A stretch of DNA of 64,000 nucleotides from Aquarana catesbeiana (taxonomy: Eukaryota > Chordata > Amphibia > Anura > Ranidae), in assembly GCF_042186555.1 (NCBI RefSeq), contig NC_133326.1, positions 440,560,147 through 440,624,146 of the forward strand, written 5' to 3'. Position numbers and translations under genes: made by a program. Below are positions 51,534-62,771 of this stretch, piece by piece. How positions within the stretch are numbered: position 1 is the stretch's first letter; each line of letters opens with the position of its first letter. The notes beneath the pieces were generated by a model. The model saw only the letters and a list, made by a program, of their open reading frames with translations, did not search any database and was not told where the DNA came from.

Positions 51534-52752
51534 ACAAGAGCACTGTTCAAATATGTAGTCACAGAAAAGTGCTCCATTTGGAGTTTTACGCACTGATTTT
51601 TCTGAAATGGTTGTTAGTGAAACTCATTGTGGCTCTGGTTGTAGATAATCTGCTTCTCACCTTGGTCAAACTAGGAAGCACTTACATGTACTAAAACAAA
51701 ATAAAGTACTGAGGTTTGACTGTGTTGAAAGCATTAAAAGTAGAGTACTGGCCATTCTGATGCTCCTAGTTTCATCTGGAAGATTTAACCCAGTTCCCAC
51801 ATTGCCCAAAACAGGAAACACTCACCATCAGTGAAATAAAAGGGAGAGCTTTGTTTTGGGTCATGTAAGATGGGACAAAAATATCAATCATTTTCTTTTG
51901 GCAGAAGAACAAGAATTGGATTAGAAAATATGAAGCAGCTTACCTCCAAGAAGCAAACAGCCATTGTTCTCATGTATTTATCTTCAGGTTCTGTTTAAGC
52001 ATCCACTTCTGTCTATCTCCCAACTCTTTATAAACCAGGTGGTATACACCATTATCCAATCAGTAAGGTTTTATTTTGTTATGCAGAGGGAGGAGCACAT
52101 TCCAGTGGGCCAAATGAAAATAGGGCAGTTCCACACAAATCCACAGGTGGTAGCAGGAACAATCTCTGCATAACAATCTGGCATCCTTTTAGTGAACATG
52201 CTAATCCAAGGTGTAACCTACAGCTGAGTTTAGCAGTTTTGATTTTTGACAAAAAAGGAGAGTGTTTGGGAATAACAGATCTCTGTGTAATTTTTACTTT
52301 TCATTTAAGGAAAATTTTGAAAAAAATAATAAATAGACCAAGCTGGCAACTAGCTTTAAGCAAAAAACAATTGTAACTAAGGATCATCAAAGATTTGCAT
52401 GCTTTGAAACTTCTTGAAAGCAATATGAATCATGGGTTCTATAGCAATGAAAATATAAGGCATTCTTGTAAAATACAAGACATTGCTTTTGTTTGGCTTA
52501 TCTGTGGACATAAAAATCACCTATGTAAAAGCAAAGTTCCTTTTGTTCAATCAACTCTACCACAAATTACTCCTGGAAATCCTATTACTATCTAACCCTA
52601 AACACAGCTCAAAATTGTCAGACCAATAACAAAGATTTTTTTTCATCTCAATGTCTATGTGTATTAAGAAATGTTTCAAAGAAATTGAGTTTCCATCAAG
52701 TCGTTTTTGGACCATTCTGTTAAAGTGAATCTGGTTACACAATACCCCAAAT
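51534..52752 (+). repeat. Monomer 42, hybrid I/C
   Basis: First half matches monomer 37 (gttcaaatatg, ggccattctg, single aatcagt near 52058). From about 52130 it becomes C-like (cacacaaatcc, aatctggcatc, aatccaagg, gcaactagc, ttgtttggctt). Private changes near the end include an 8-T run (about 52637) and aaatacaagag. Confidence 0.92.
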
Positions 52753-53982
52753 ACAAGAGCACTGTTCCAATATGTAGTCACAGAAAAGTGCTCCATTTGG
52801 AGTTTTACGCACTGATTTTTCTGAAATGGTAGTTAGTGAAACTCATTGTGGCTCTGGTTGTAGATAATCTGCTTCTCACCTTGGTCAAACTAGGAAGCAC
52901 TTACATGTACTAAAACAAAATATAGTACTGAGGTTTGACTGTGTTGAAAGCATTAAAAGTAGAGTACCGGCCACTCTGATGCTCCTAGTTTCATCTGGAA
53001 GATTTAACCCAGTTCCCACATTGCCCAAAACAGGAAGCACTCACTCACCAGCAATGGAATACAAGAGAGAGCTTTGTTTTGGGTCATGTAAGATGGGACA
53101 AAAATATCAATCATTTTCTTTTGGCAGAAGAACAAGAATTGGATTAGAAAATATGAAGCAGCTTACCTCCAAGAAGCAAACAACCATTGTTCTCTTGTAT
53201 TTATCTTCAGGATCTGTTTAAACATCCACTTCTTTCTATCTTCCAACTCTTTATAAACCAGGTGGTATACACCATTATCCAATCAGTAATCAGTAAGGTT
53301 TTATTTTGTTATGCAGAGGGAGGAGCACATTCCAGTGGGCCAAATGAAAATAGGGCAGTGCCACACAAATCCACAGGTGGTAGCAGGAACAATCTCCGCA
53401 TAACAATAATGCATCTTTTTAGTGAACATGCTGATCAGAGGTGTAACCCACAGCTGAGTTTAGCAGTTTTGATTTTTGTCAAAAAAAGGAGAGTATTTGG
53501 GAATAACAGATCTCTGTGAATTTTTTACTTTTCATTTAAGGGAAATTTTGAAAAAAATAATAAATAGACCAAGCTGGCAATTAGCTTTAAGCAAAAAGCA
53601 ATTGTAACTAAGGATCATCAAAGATTTGCATGCTTTGAAAATTCTTGAAAGCAATATCAATCATGGGTTCTATAGCAATGAAAATATAAGGCATTCTTGT
53701 AAAATACAAGACATTGCTTTTGTTTGACTTATCTGTGGACATAAAAATCACATATGTAAAAGCAAAGTTCCTTTTGTTCAATCAAGTCTACCACAAATTA
53801 CTCTTGGAAATCCTATTACTATCTAACCCTAAACACAGCTCAAAATTGTCAGACCAAGAACAAAGATTATTTTCATCTCAATGTCTATGTGTATTAAGAA
53901 ATGTTTCAAAGAAATTGAGTTTCCATCAAGTCGTTTTTGGACCATTCTGTTAAAGTGAATCTGGTTACACAATACCCCAAAC
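52753..53982 (+). repeat. Monomer 43, class H
   Basis: Near-copy of monomer 1 at 52,752 bp. Private changes ctcttgtattt and caggatctg. Confidence 0.95.
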
Positions 53983-55207
53983 ACAAGAGCACTGTTCCAA
54001 TATGTAGTCACAGAAAAGTGCTCCATTTGGAGTTTTACGCACTGATTTTTCTGAAATGGTTGTTAGTGATACTCATTGTGGCTCTGGTTGTAGATAATCT
54101 GCTTTTCACCTTGGTCAAACTAGGAAGCACTTACATGTATTAAAACAAAATAAAGTACTGAGTTTTGACTTAGTTGAAAGCATTAAAAGTAGAGTACGGG
54201 CCACTCTGATGCTCCTAGTTTCATCTGGAAGATTTAACCCAGTTCCCACATTGCCCAAAACAGGAAACACTCACCAGCAGTGAAATACAAGAGAGAGCTT
54301 TGTTTTGGGTCATGTAAGATGGGACAAAAATATCAATCATCTTCTTTTGGCAGAAGAATAATAATTGGATTAGAAAAAATGAAGCAGCTTACATCCAAGA
54401 AGCAAACAGCTATTGTTCTCATGTATTTATCTTCAGGTTCTGTTTAAGCATCCACTTCTCTCTATCTCCCAACTCTTTATAAACCAGGTGGTATACACCA
54501 TTATCCATTCAGTAATCAGTAAGGTTTTATTTTGTAATGCAGAGGGAGGAGCACATTCCAGTGGGCCAAATAAAAATAGGGCAGTGCCACACAAATCCAC
54601 AGGTGGTAGCAGGAACAATCTCCGCATAACAATAATACATCTTTTTAGTGAACATGCTGATCAGAGGTGTAACCCACAGCTGAGTTTAGCAGTTTTGATT
54701 TTTGACAAAAAAGGAGAGTGTTTGGGAATAACAGATCTCTGTGTTTTTTTTACTTTTCATTTAAGGAAAATTTTGAAAAAAATAATAAATAGACCAAGCT
54801 GGGAATTAGCCTTAAGCAAAAAGCAATTGTAACTAAGGATCATCAAAGATTTGCATGCTTTGAAACTTCTTGAAAGCAATATGAATCATGGGTTCTAGAG
54901 CAATGAAAATATAAGGCATTCTTGTAAAATACAAGACATTGCTTTTGTTTGACTTATCTGTGGACTTAAAAATCACATATGTAAAAGCAAAGTTCCTTTT
55001 GTTCAATCAACTCTACCACAAATTACTCTTGGAAATCCTATTACTATCTAACCCTAAACACAGCTCAAAATTGTCAGAACAAGAACAAAGATTATTTTCA
55101 TCTCAATGTCTATGTGTATTAAGAAATGTTTCAAAGAAATTGAGTTTCCATCAAGTCGTTTTTGGACCATTCTGTTAATGTGAATCTGGTTACACAATAC
55201 CCCAAAC
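53983..55207 (+). repeat. Monomer 44, hybrid A/B
   Basis: It reads as class A up to g at 54659 (gctgatc) and as class B from g at 54669 (aggtgtaac), continuing with the 8-T run, gggaattagcc and tctagagcaatg. The crossover interval is therefore only about 9 bp, and one monomer has been lost relative to A-B. Confidence 0.95.
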
Positions 55208-56432
55208 ACAAGAGCACTGTTCCAGTATGTAGTCACAGAAAAGTGCTCCATTTGGAGTTTTACGCACTGATTTTTCTGAAATGGTTGTTAGTGAAACTCA
55301 TTGTGGCTCTGGTTGTAGATAATCTGCTTCTCACTTTGGTCAAACTACGAAACACTTACATGTACTAAAACAAAATAAAGTACTGAGGTTTGACTGTGTT
55401 GAAAGCATTAAAAGTAGAGTACCGGCCACTCTGATGCTCCTAGTTTCATCTGGAAGATTTAACCCAGTTCCCACATTGCCCAAAACAGGAAACACTCACC
55501 AGCAGTGAAATACAAGAGAGAGCTTTGTTTTGGGTCATGTAAGATGGGACAAAAATATCAATCATTTTCTTTTGGCAGAAGAATAAGAATTGGATTAGAA
55601 AATATGAAGCAGCTTACCTCCAAGAAGCAAACAACCATTGTTCTCATGTATTTATCTTCAGGTTCTGTTTAAGCATCCACTTCTCTCTATCTCCCAACTC
55701 TTTATAAACCAGGTGGTATACACCATTATCCAATCAGTAATCAGTAAGGTTTTATTTTGTAATGCAGAGGGAGGAGCACATTCCAGTGGGCCAAATGAAA
55801 ACAGGGCAGTGCCACACAAATCCACAGGTGGTAGCAGGAACAATCTCTGCATAACAATCTGGCATCCTTTTAGTGAACATGCTAATCCAAGGTGTAACCC
55901 ACAGCTGAGTTTAGCAGTTTTGATTTTTGACAAAAAAGGAGAGTGTTTGGGAAAAACAGATCTCTGTGTATTTTTTACTTTACATTTAAGGAAAATTTTG
56001 AAAAAAATAATAAATAGACCAAGCTGGCAACTAGCTTTAAGCAAAAAACAATTGTAACTAAGGATCATCAAAGATGTGCATGCTTTGAAACTTCTTGAAA
56101 GCAATATGAATCATGGGTTCTATAGCTATGAAAATATAAGGTATTCTTGTAAAATACAAGACATTGCTTTTGTTTGGCTTATCTGTGGACATAAAAATCA
56201 CCTATGTAAAAGCAAAGTTCCTTTTGTTCAATCAACTCTACCACAAATTACTCATGGAAATCCTGTTACTATCTAACCCTAAACACAGCTCAAAATTGTC
56301 AGAACAAGAACAAAGATTATTTTCATCTCAATGTCTATGTGTATTAAGAAATGTTTCAAAGAAATTGAGTTTCCATCAAGTCGTTTTTGGACCATTCTGT
56401 TAATGTGAATCTGTTTACACAATACCCCAAAC
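55208..56432 (+). repeat. Monomer 45, class C
   Basis: C body with cacattgccc and the regular C-to-D tail. Confidence 0.95.
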
Positions 56433-57868
56433 ACAAGAGCACTGTTCCAGTATGTAGTCACGGAAAAGTGCTCCATTTGGAGTTTTACGCACCGATTTTT
56501 CTGAAATGGTTGTTAGTGAAACTCATTGTGTCTCTGGTTGTAGATAATCTGCTTCTCACCTTGGTCAAAATAGGAAGCACTTACATGTACTAAAACAAAA
56601 AAAAGTACTGAGCTTTGACTGAGTTGAAAGCATTAAAAGTAGAGTACCAGCCACTCTGATGCTCCTAGTTTCATCCAGAAGATTTAACCCAGTTCCCACA
56701 TTACCCAAAACAGGAAACACTCACCAGCAGTGAAATACAAGAGAGAGCTTTGTTTTGGGTCATGTAAGATGGGACAAAAATATCAATCATTTTCTTTTGG
56801 CAGAAGAACAAGAATTAGATTAGAAAATATGAAGCAGCTTACCTCCAAGAAGCAAACAGCCACTCTGATGCTCGTAGTTTCATCTGGAAGATTTAACCCA
56901 GTTCCCACATTGCCCAAAACAGGAAACACTTACCATCAGTGAAATAAAAGGGAGAGCTTTGTTTTGGGTCATGTAAGATGGGACAAAAATATCAATCATT
57001 TTCTTTTGGCAGAAGAACAAGAATTGGATTAGAAAATATGAAGCAGCTTACCTCCAAGAAGCAAACAGCCATTGTTCTCATGTATTTATCTTCAGGTTCT
57101 GTTTAAGCATCCACTTCTGTCTATCTCCCAACTCTTTATAAACCAGGTGGTATACACCATTATCCAATCAGTAATCAGTAAGGTTTTATTTTGTTATGCA
57201 GAGGGAGAAGCACATTCCAGTGGGCCAAATAAAAATAGGGCAGTGCCACACAAATCCACAGGTGGTAGCAGGAACAATCTCTGCATAACAAAAGGGCATC
57301 CTTTTAGTGAACATGCTAATCAGAGGTGTAACCCACAGCTGAGTTTAGCAGTTTTGATTTATAACAAAAAAAATGAGAGTGTTTGGGAATAACAGATCTC
57401 TGTGTATTTTTTACTTTTCATTTAAGGAAAATTTTGAAAATAATAATAAATAGACCAAGCTGGCAATTAGCTTTAAGCAAAAAGCAATTCTAACTAAGGA
57501 TCATCAAAGATTTCCATGCTTTGAAACTTCTTGAAAGCAATATGAATCATGGGTTCTATAGCAATGAAAATATAAGGCATTCTTGTAAAATACAAGACAT
57601 TGCTTTTGTTTGACTTATCTATGGACATAAAAATCACCTATGTAAAAGCAAAGTTCCGTTTGTTCAATCAACTCTACCACAAATTACTCTTGGAAATCCT
57701 ATTACTATCTAACCCTAAACACAGCTCAAAATTGTCAGACCAAGAACAAAGATTATTTTCATCTCAATGTCTATGTGTATTAAGAAATGTTTCAAAGAAA
57801 TTGAGTTTCCATCAAGTCGTTTTTGGACCATTCTGTTAAAGTGAATCTGGTTACACAATACCCCAAAC
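56433..57868 (+). repeat. Monomer 46, class D with nested duplication
   Basis: D variants, gatttataac second half. Private changes gtcacggaaaag near 56462, aaatgagagtg near 57372, gatttccatgc near 57513 (destroys the octamer) and gttccgtttg near 57656. Confidence 0.95.
56654..57071 (+). repeat. Nested 209-bp tandem duplication in monomer 46
   Basis: Two copies with the class-D variants. In the second copy the cttctggcag of monomer 8 is replaced by ttttggcag, and acttaccatc replaces actcaccatc. Confidence 0.95.
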
Positions 57869-59094
57869 ACAAGAGCACTGTTCCAATATGTAGTCACAGA
57901 AAAGTGCTCCATTTGGAGTTTTACGCACTGATTTTTCTGAAATGGTTGTTAGTGAAACTCATTGTGGATCTGGTTGTAGATAATCTGCTTCTCACCTTGG
58001 TCAAACTAGGAAGCACTTACATGTACTAAAACAAAATAAAGTACTGAGGTTTGACTGTGTTGAAAGCATTAAAAGTAGAATACCGGCCACTCTGATGCTC
58101 CTAGTTTCATCTGGAAGTTTTAACCCAGTCCCCACATTGCCCAAAACAGGAAACACTCACCAGCAGTGAAATACAAGAGAGAGCTTTGTTTTGGGTCATG
58201 TAAGATGGGACAAAAATATCAATCATTTTCTTTTGGCAGAAGAACAAGAATTGGATTAGAAAATATGAAGCAGCTTACCTCCAAGAAGCAAACAGCCATT
58301 GTTCTCATGTATTTATCTTCAGGTTCTGTTTAAGCATCCACTTCTGTCTATCTCCCAACTCTTTATAAACCAGGTGGTATACACCATTATCCAATCAGTA
58401 ATCAGTAAGGTTTTATTTTGTTATGCAGAGGGAGGAGCACATTCCAGTGGGCCAAATGAAAATAGGGCAGTGCCACAGAAATCCACAGGTGGTAGCAGGA
58501 ACAATCTCTGCATAACAATAGGGCATCCTTTTAGTGAACATGCTAATCAGAGGTGTAACCCACAGCTGAGTTTAGCAGTTTTGATTTTTGACAAAAAAAG
58601 GAGAGTGTTTGAGAATAACAGATCTCTGTGTATTTTTTACTTTTCATTTAAGGAAAATTTTGAAAATAATAATAAATAGACCAAGCTGGCAATTAGCTTT
58701 AAACAAAAAGCAATTCTAACTAAGGATCATCAAAGATTTGCATGCTTTAAAACTTCTTGAAAGCAATATGAATCATGGGTTCTATAGCAATGAAAATATA
58801 AGGCATTCTTGTAAAATACAAGACATTGCTTTTGTTTGACTTATCTATGGACATAAAAATCACCTATGTAAAAGCAAAGTTCCTTTTGTTCAATCAACTC
58901 TACCACAAATTACTCTTGGAAATCCTATTACTATCTAACCCTAAACACAGCTCAAAATTGTCAGACCAAGAACAAAGATTATTTTCATCTCAATGTCTAT
59001 GTGTATTAAGAAATGTTTCAAAGAAATTGAGTTTCCATCAAGTCGTTTTTGGACCATTCTGTTAAAGTGAATCTGGTTACACAATACCCCAAAC
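57869..59094 (+). repeat. Monomer 47, class E
   Basis: All E variants. Private change agctttaaacaaaaag near 58696. Confidence 0.95.
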
Positions 59095-60320
59095 ACAAGA
59101 GCACTGTTCCAATATGTAGTCACAGAAAAGTGCTCCATTTGGAGTTTTACGCACTGATTTTTCTGAAATGGTTGTTAGTGAAACTCATTGTGGCTCTGGT
59201 TGTAGATAATCTGCTTCTCACCTTGGTCAAACTAGGAAGCACTTACATGTACTAAAACAAAATAAAGTACTGAGGTTTGACTGTGTTGAAAGCATTAAAA
59301 GTAGAATACCGGCCACTCGGATGCTCCTAGTTTCATCTGGAAGTTTTAACCCAGTTCCCACATTGCCCAAAACAGGAAACACTCACCAGCAGTGAAATAC
59401 AAGAGAGAGCTTTGTTTTGGGTCATGTAAGATGGGACAAAAATATCAATCATTTTCTTTTGGCAGAAGAACAAGAATTGGATTAGAAAATATGAAGCAGC
59501 TTACCTCCAAGAAGCAAACAGCCATTGTTCTCATGTATTTATCTTCAGGTTCTGTTTAAGCATCCACTTCTGTCTATCTCCCAACTCTTTATAAACCAGG
59601 TGGTATACACCATTATCCACTCAGTAATCAGTAAGGTTTTATTTTGTTATGCAGAGGGAGGAGCACATTCCAGTGGGCCAAATGAAAATAGGGCAGTGCC
59701 ACACAAATCCACAGGTGGTATCAGGAACAATCTCCGCATAACAATAATGCATCTTTTTAGTGAACATGCTAATCAGAGGTGTAACCCACAGCTGAGTTTA
59801 GCAGTTTTGATTTTTGACAAAAAAAGGAGAGTGTTTGGGAATAACAGATCTCTGTGTATTTTTTACTTTTCATTTAAGGAAAATTTTGAAAAAAATAATA
59901 AATAGACCAAGCTGGCAATTAGCTTTGACCAAAAAGCAATTGTAACTAAGGATCATCAAAGATTTGCATGCTTTGAAACTTCTTGAAAGCAATATGAATC
60001 ATGGGTTCTATAGCAATGAAAATATAAGGCATTTTTGTAAAATACAAGACATTGCTTTTGTGTTACTTATCTGTGGACATAAAAATCACCTATGTAAAAG
60101 CAAAGTTCCTTTTGTTCAATCAACTCTACCACAAATTACTCTTGGAAATCATATTACTATCTAACCCTAAACACAGCTCAAAATTGTCAGACCAAGAACA
60201 AAGATTATTTTCATCTCAATGTCTATGTGTATTGAGAAATGTTTCAAAGAACTTGAGTTTCCATCAAGTCGTTTTTGGACCATTCTGTTAAAGTGAATCT
60301 GGTTACACAATACCCCAAAC
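59095..60320 (+). repeat. Monomer 48, hybrid F/H-like with K tail
   Basis: F at the start (actcggatg, ccactcagtaat), then H-like from about 59703 (cacacaaatcc, ctccgcataac, aataatgcatc). The tail has the right-end variants catttttgta and gtgttacttat. Confidence 0.9.
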
Positions 60321-61541
60321 ACAAGAGCACTGTTCCAATATGTAGTCACAGAAAAGTGCTCCATTTGGAGTTTTTACGCACTGCTTTTTCTGAAATGGTT
60401 GTTAGTGAAACTCATTGTGGCTCTGGTTGTAGATCATCTTCTTCTCACCTTGGTCAAACTAGAAAGCACTTACATGTACTAAAACAAAATATAGTACTGA
60501 GGTTTGACTGAGTTGAAAGCATTAAAAGTAGAGTACCGGCCACTCTGATGCTCCTAGTTTAATCTGGAAGATTTAACCCAGTTCCCACATTGCCCAAAAC
60601 AGGAAGCACTCACTCACCAGCAATGGAATACAAGAGAGAGCTTTGTTTTGGGTCATGTAAGAGGGGACAAAATATCAATCATTTTCTTTTGGCAGAAGAA
60701 CAAGAATTGGATTAGAAAATATGAAGCAGCTTACCTCCAAGAAGCATACAACCATTGTTCTCATGTATTTATCTTCAGCTTCTGTTTAAGCATCCACTTC
60801 TCTCTATCTTCCAAATCGTTATAAACCAGGTGGTATACACCATTATCCAATCAGTAAGGTTTTATTTTGTTATGCAGAGGGAGGAGCACATTCCACTGGG
60901 CCTAATGAAAATAGGGCAGTGCCACACAAATCCACAGGTGGTAGCAGGAACAATCTCTGCATAACAATAGGGCATCCTTTTAGTGAACATGCTAATCAGA
61001 GGTGAAACCCACAGCTGAGTTTAGCAGTTTTGATTTTTGAAAAAAAGGAGAGTGTTTGGGAATAACAGATCTCTGTGTATTTTTTACTTTTCATTTAAGG
61101 AAAATTTTGAAAAAAATAATAAATAGACCAAGCTGGCAATTAGCTTTAACCAAAAAGCAATTGTAACTAAGGATCATCAAAGATTTGCATGCTTTGAAAC
61201 TTCTTAAAAGCAATATGAATCATGGGTTCTATAGCAATGAAAATATAAGGCATTTTTGTAAAATACAAGACATTGCTTTTGTGTTACTTATCTGTGGACA
61301 TAAAAATCACCTATGTAAAAGCAAAGTTCCTTTTGTTCAATCAACTCTACCACAAATTACTCTTGGAAATCCTATTACTATCTAACCCTAAACACAGCTC
61401 AAAATTGTCAGACCAAGAACAAAGATGATTTTCATCTCAATGTCTATGTGTATTAAGAAATGTTTCAAAGAAATTGAGTTTCCATCAAGTCGTTTTTGAA
61501 CCATTCTGTTAAAGTGAATCTGGTTACACAATGCCCCAAAC
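60321..61541 (+). repeat. Monomer 49, class K
   Basis: Rich in private changes: gagtttttacgc, actgctttttc, agatcatcttc, gtttaatctgg, gaggggac, ttcagcttctg, ccaaatcgtt. One aatcagt copy is missing near 60849. The tail has gtgttacttat. Confidence 0.93.
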
Positions 61542-62771
61542 ACAAGAGCACTGTTCCAATATGTAGTCACAGAAAAATGCTCCATTTGGAGTTTTACGCA
61601 CTGATTTTTCTGAAATGGTTGTTAGTGAAACTCATTGTGGCTCTGGTTGTAGATAATCTGCTTCTCACCTTGGTCAAACTAGGAAGCACTTACATGTACT
61701 AAAACAAAATAAAGTACTGAGGTTTGACTGTGTTGAAAGCATTAAAAGTAGAGTACTGGCCACTCTGATGCTCCTAGTTTCATCTGGAAGATTTAACCCA
61801 GTTCCCACATTGCCCAAAACAGGAAATACTCACTCACCAGCAATGGAATACAAGAGAGAGCTTTGTTTTGGGTCATGTAAGAGGGGACAAAAATATCAAT
61901 CATTTTCTTTTGGTAGAAGAACAAGAATTGGATTAGAAAATATGAAGCAGCTTACCTCCAAGAAGCAAACAGCCATTGTTCTCATGTATTTATCTTCAGG
62001 TTCTGTTTAAGCATCCACTTCTCTCTATCTCCCAACTCTTTATAAACTAGGTGGTATACACCATTAACCAATCAGTAATCAGTAAGGTTTTATTTTGTTA
62101 TGCAGAGGGAGGAGCACATTCCAGTGGGCCAAATGAAAATAGGGCAGTGCCACACAAATCCACAGGTGGTAGCAGGAACAATCTATGCATAACAATAGGG
62201 CATCCTTTTAGTGAACATGCTAATCAGAGGTGTAACCCACAGCTGAGTTTAGCAGTTTTGATTTTTGACAAAAAAGGAGAGTGTTTGGGAATAACAGATC
62301 TCTGTTTATTTTTTACTTTTTCATTTAAGGAAAATTTTGAAAAAAATAATAAATAGACCAAGCTGGCAATTAGCTTTAAGCAAAAAGCAATTGTAACTAA
62401 GGATCATCAAAGATTTGCATGCTTTGAAACTTCTTGAAAGCAATATGAATCATGGGTTCTATAGCAATGAAAATATAAGGCATTTTTGTAAAATACAAGA
62501 CATTGCTTTTGTGTTACTTATCTGTGGACATAAAAATCACCTATGTAAAAGCAAAGTTCCTTTTGTTCAATCAACTCTACAACAAATTACTCTTGGAAAT
62601 CCTATTACTATCTAACACTAAACACACCTCAAAATTGTCAGACCAAGAACAAAGATTATTTTCATCTCAATGTCTATGTGTATTAAGAAATGTTTCAAAG
62701 AAATTGAGTTTCCATCATGTCGTTTATGGACCATTCTGTTAAAGTGAATCTGGTTACACAATACCCCAAAC
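61542..62771 (+). repeat. Monomer 50, class K
   Basis: Carries gaggggac (shared with 49), ataaactagg and attaaccaatc (shared with 51), ctgtttattttt, and a tail with gtgttacttat, acacacctc and catcatgtcg. Confidence 0.93.
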
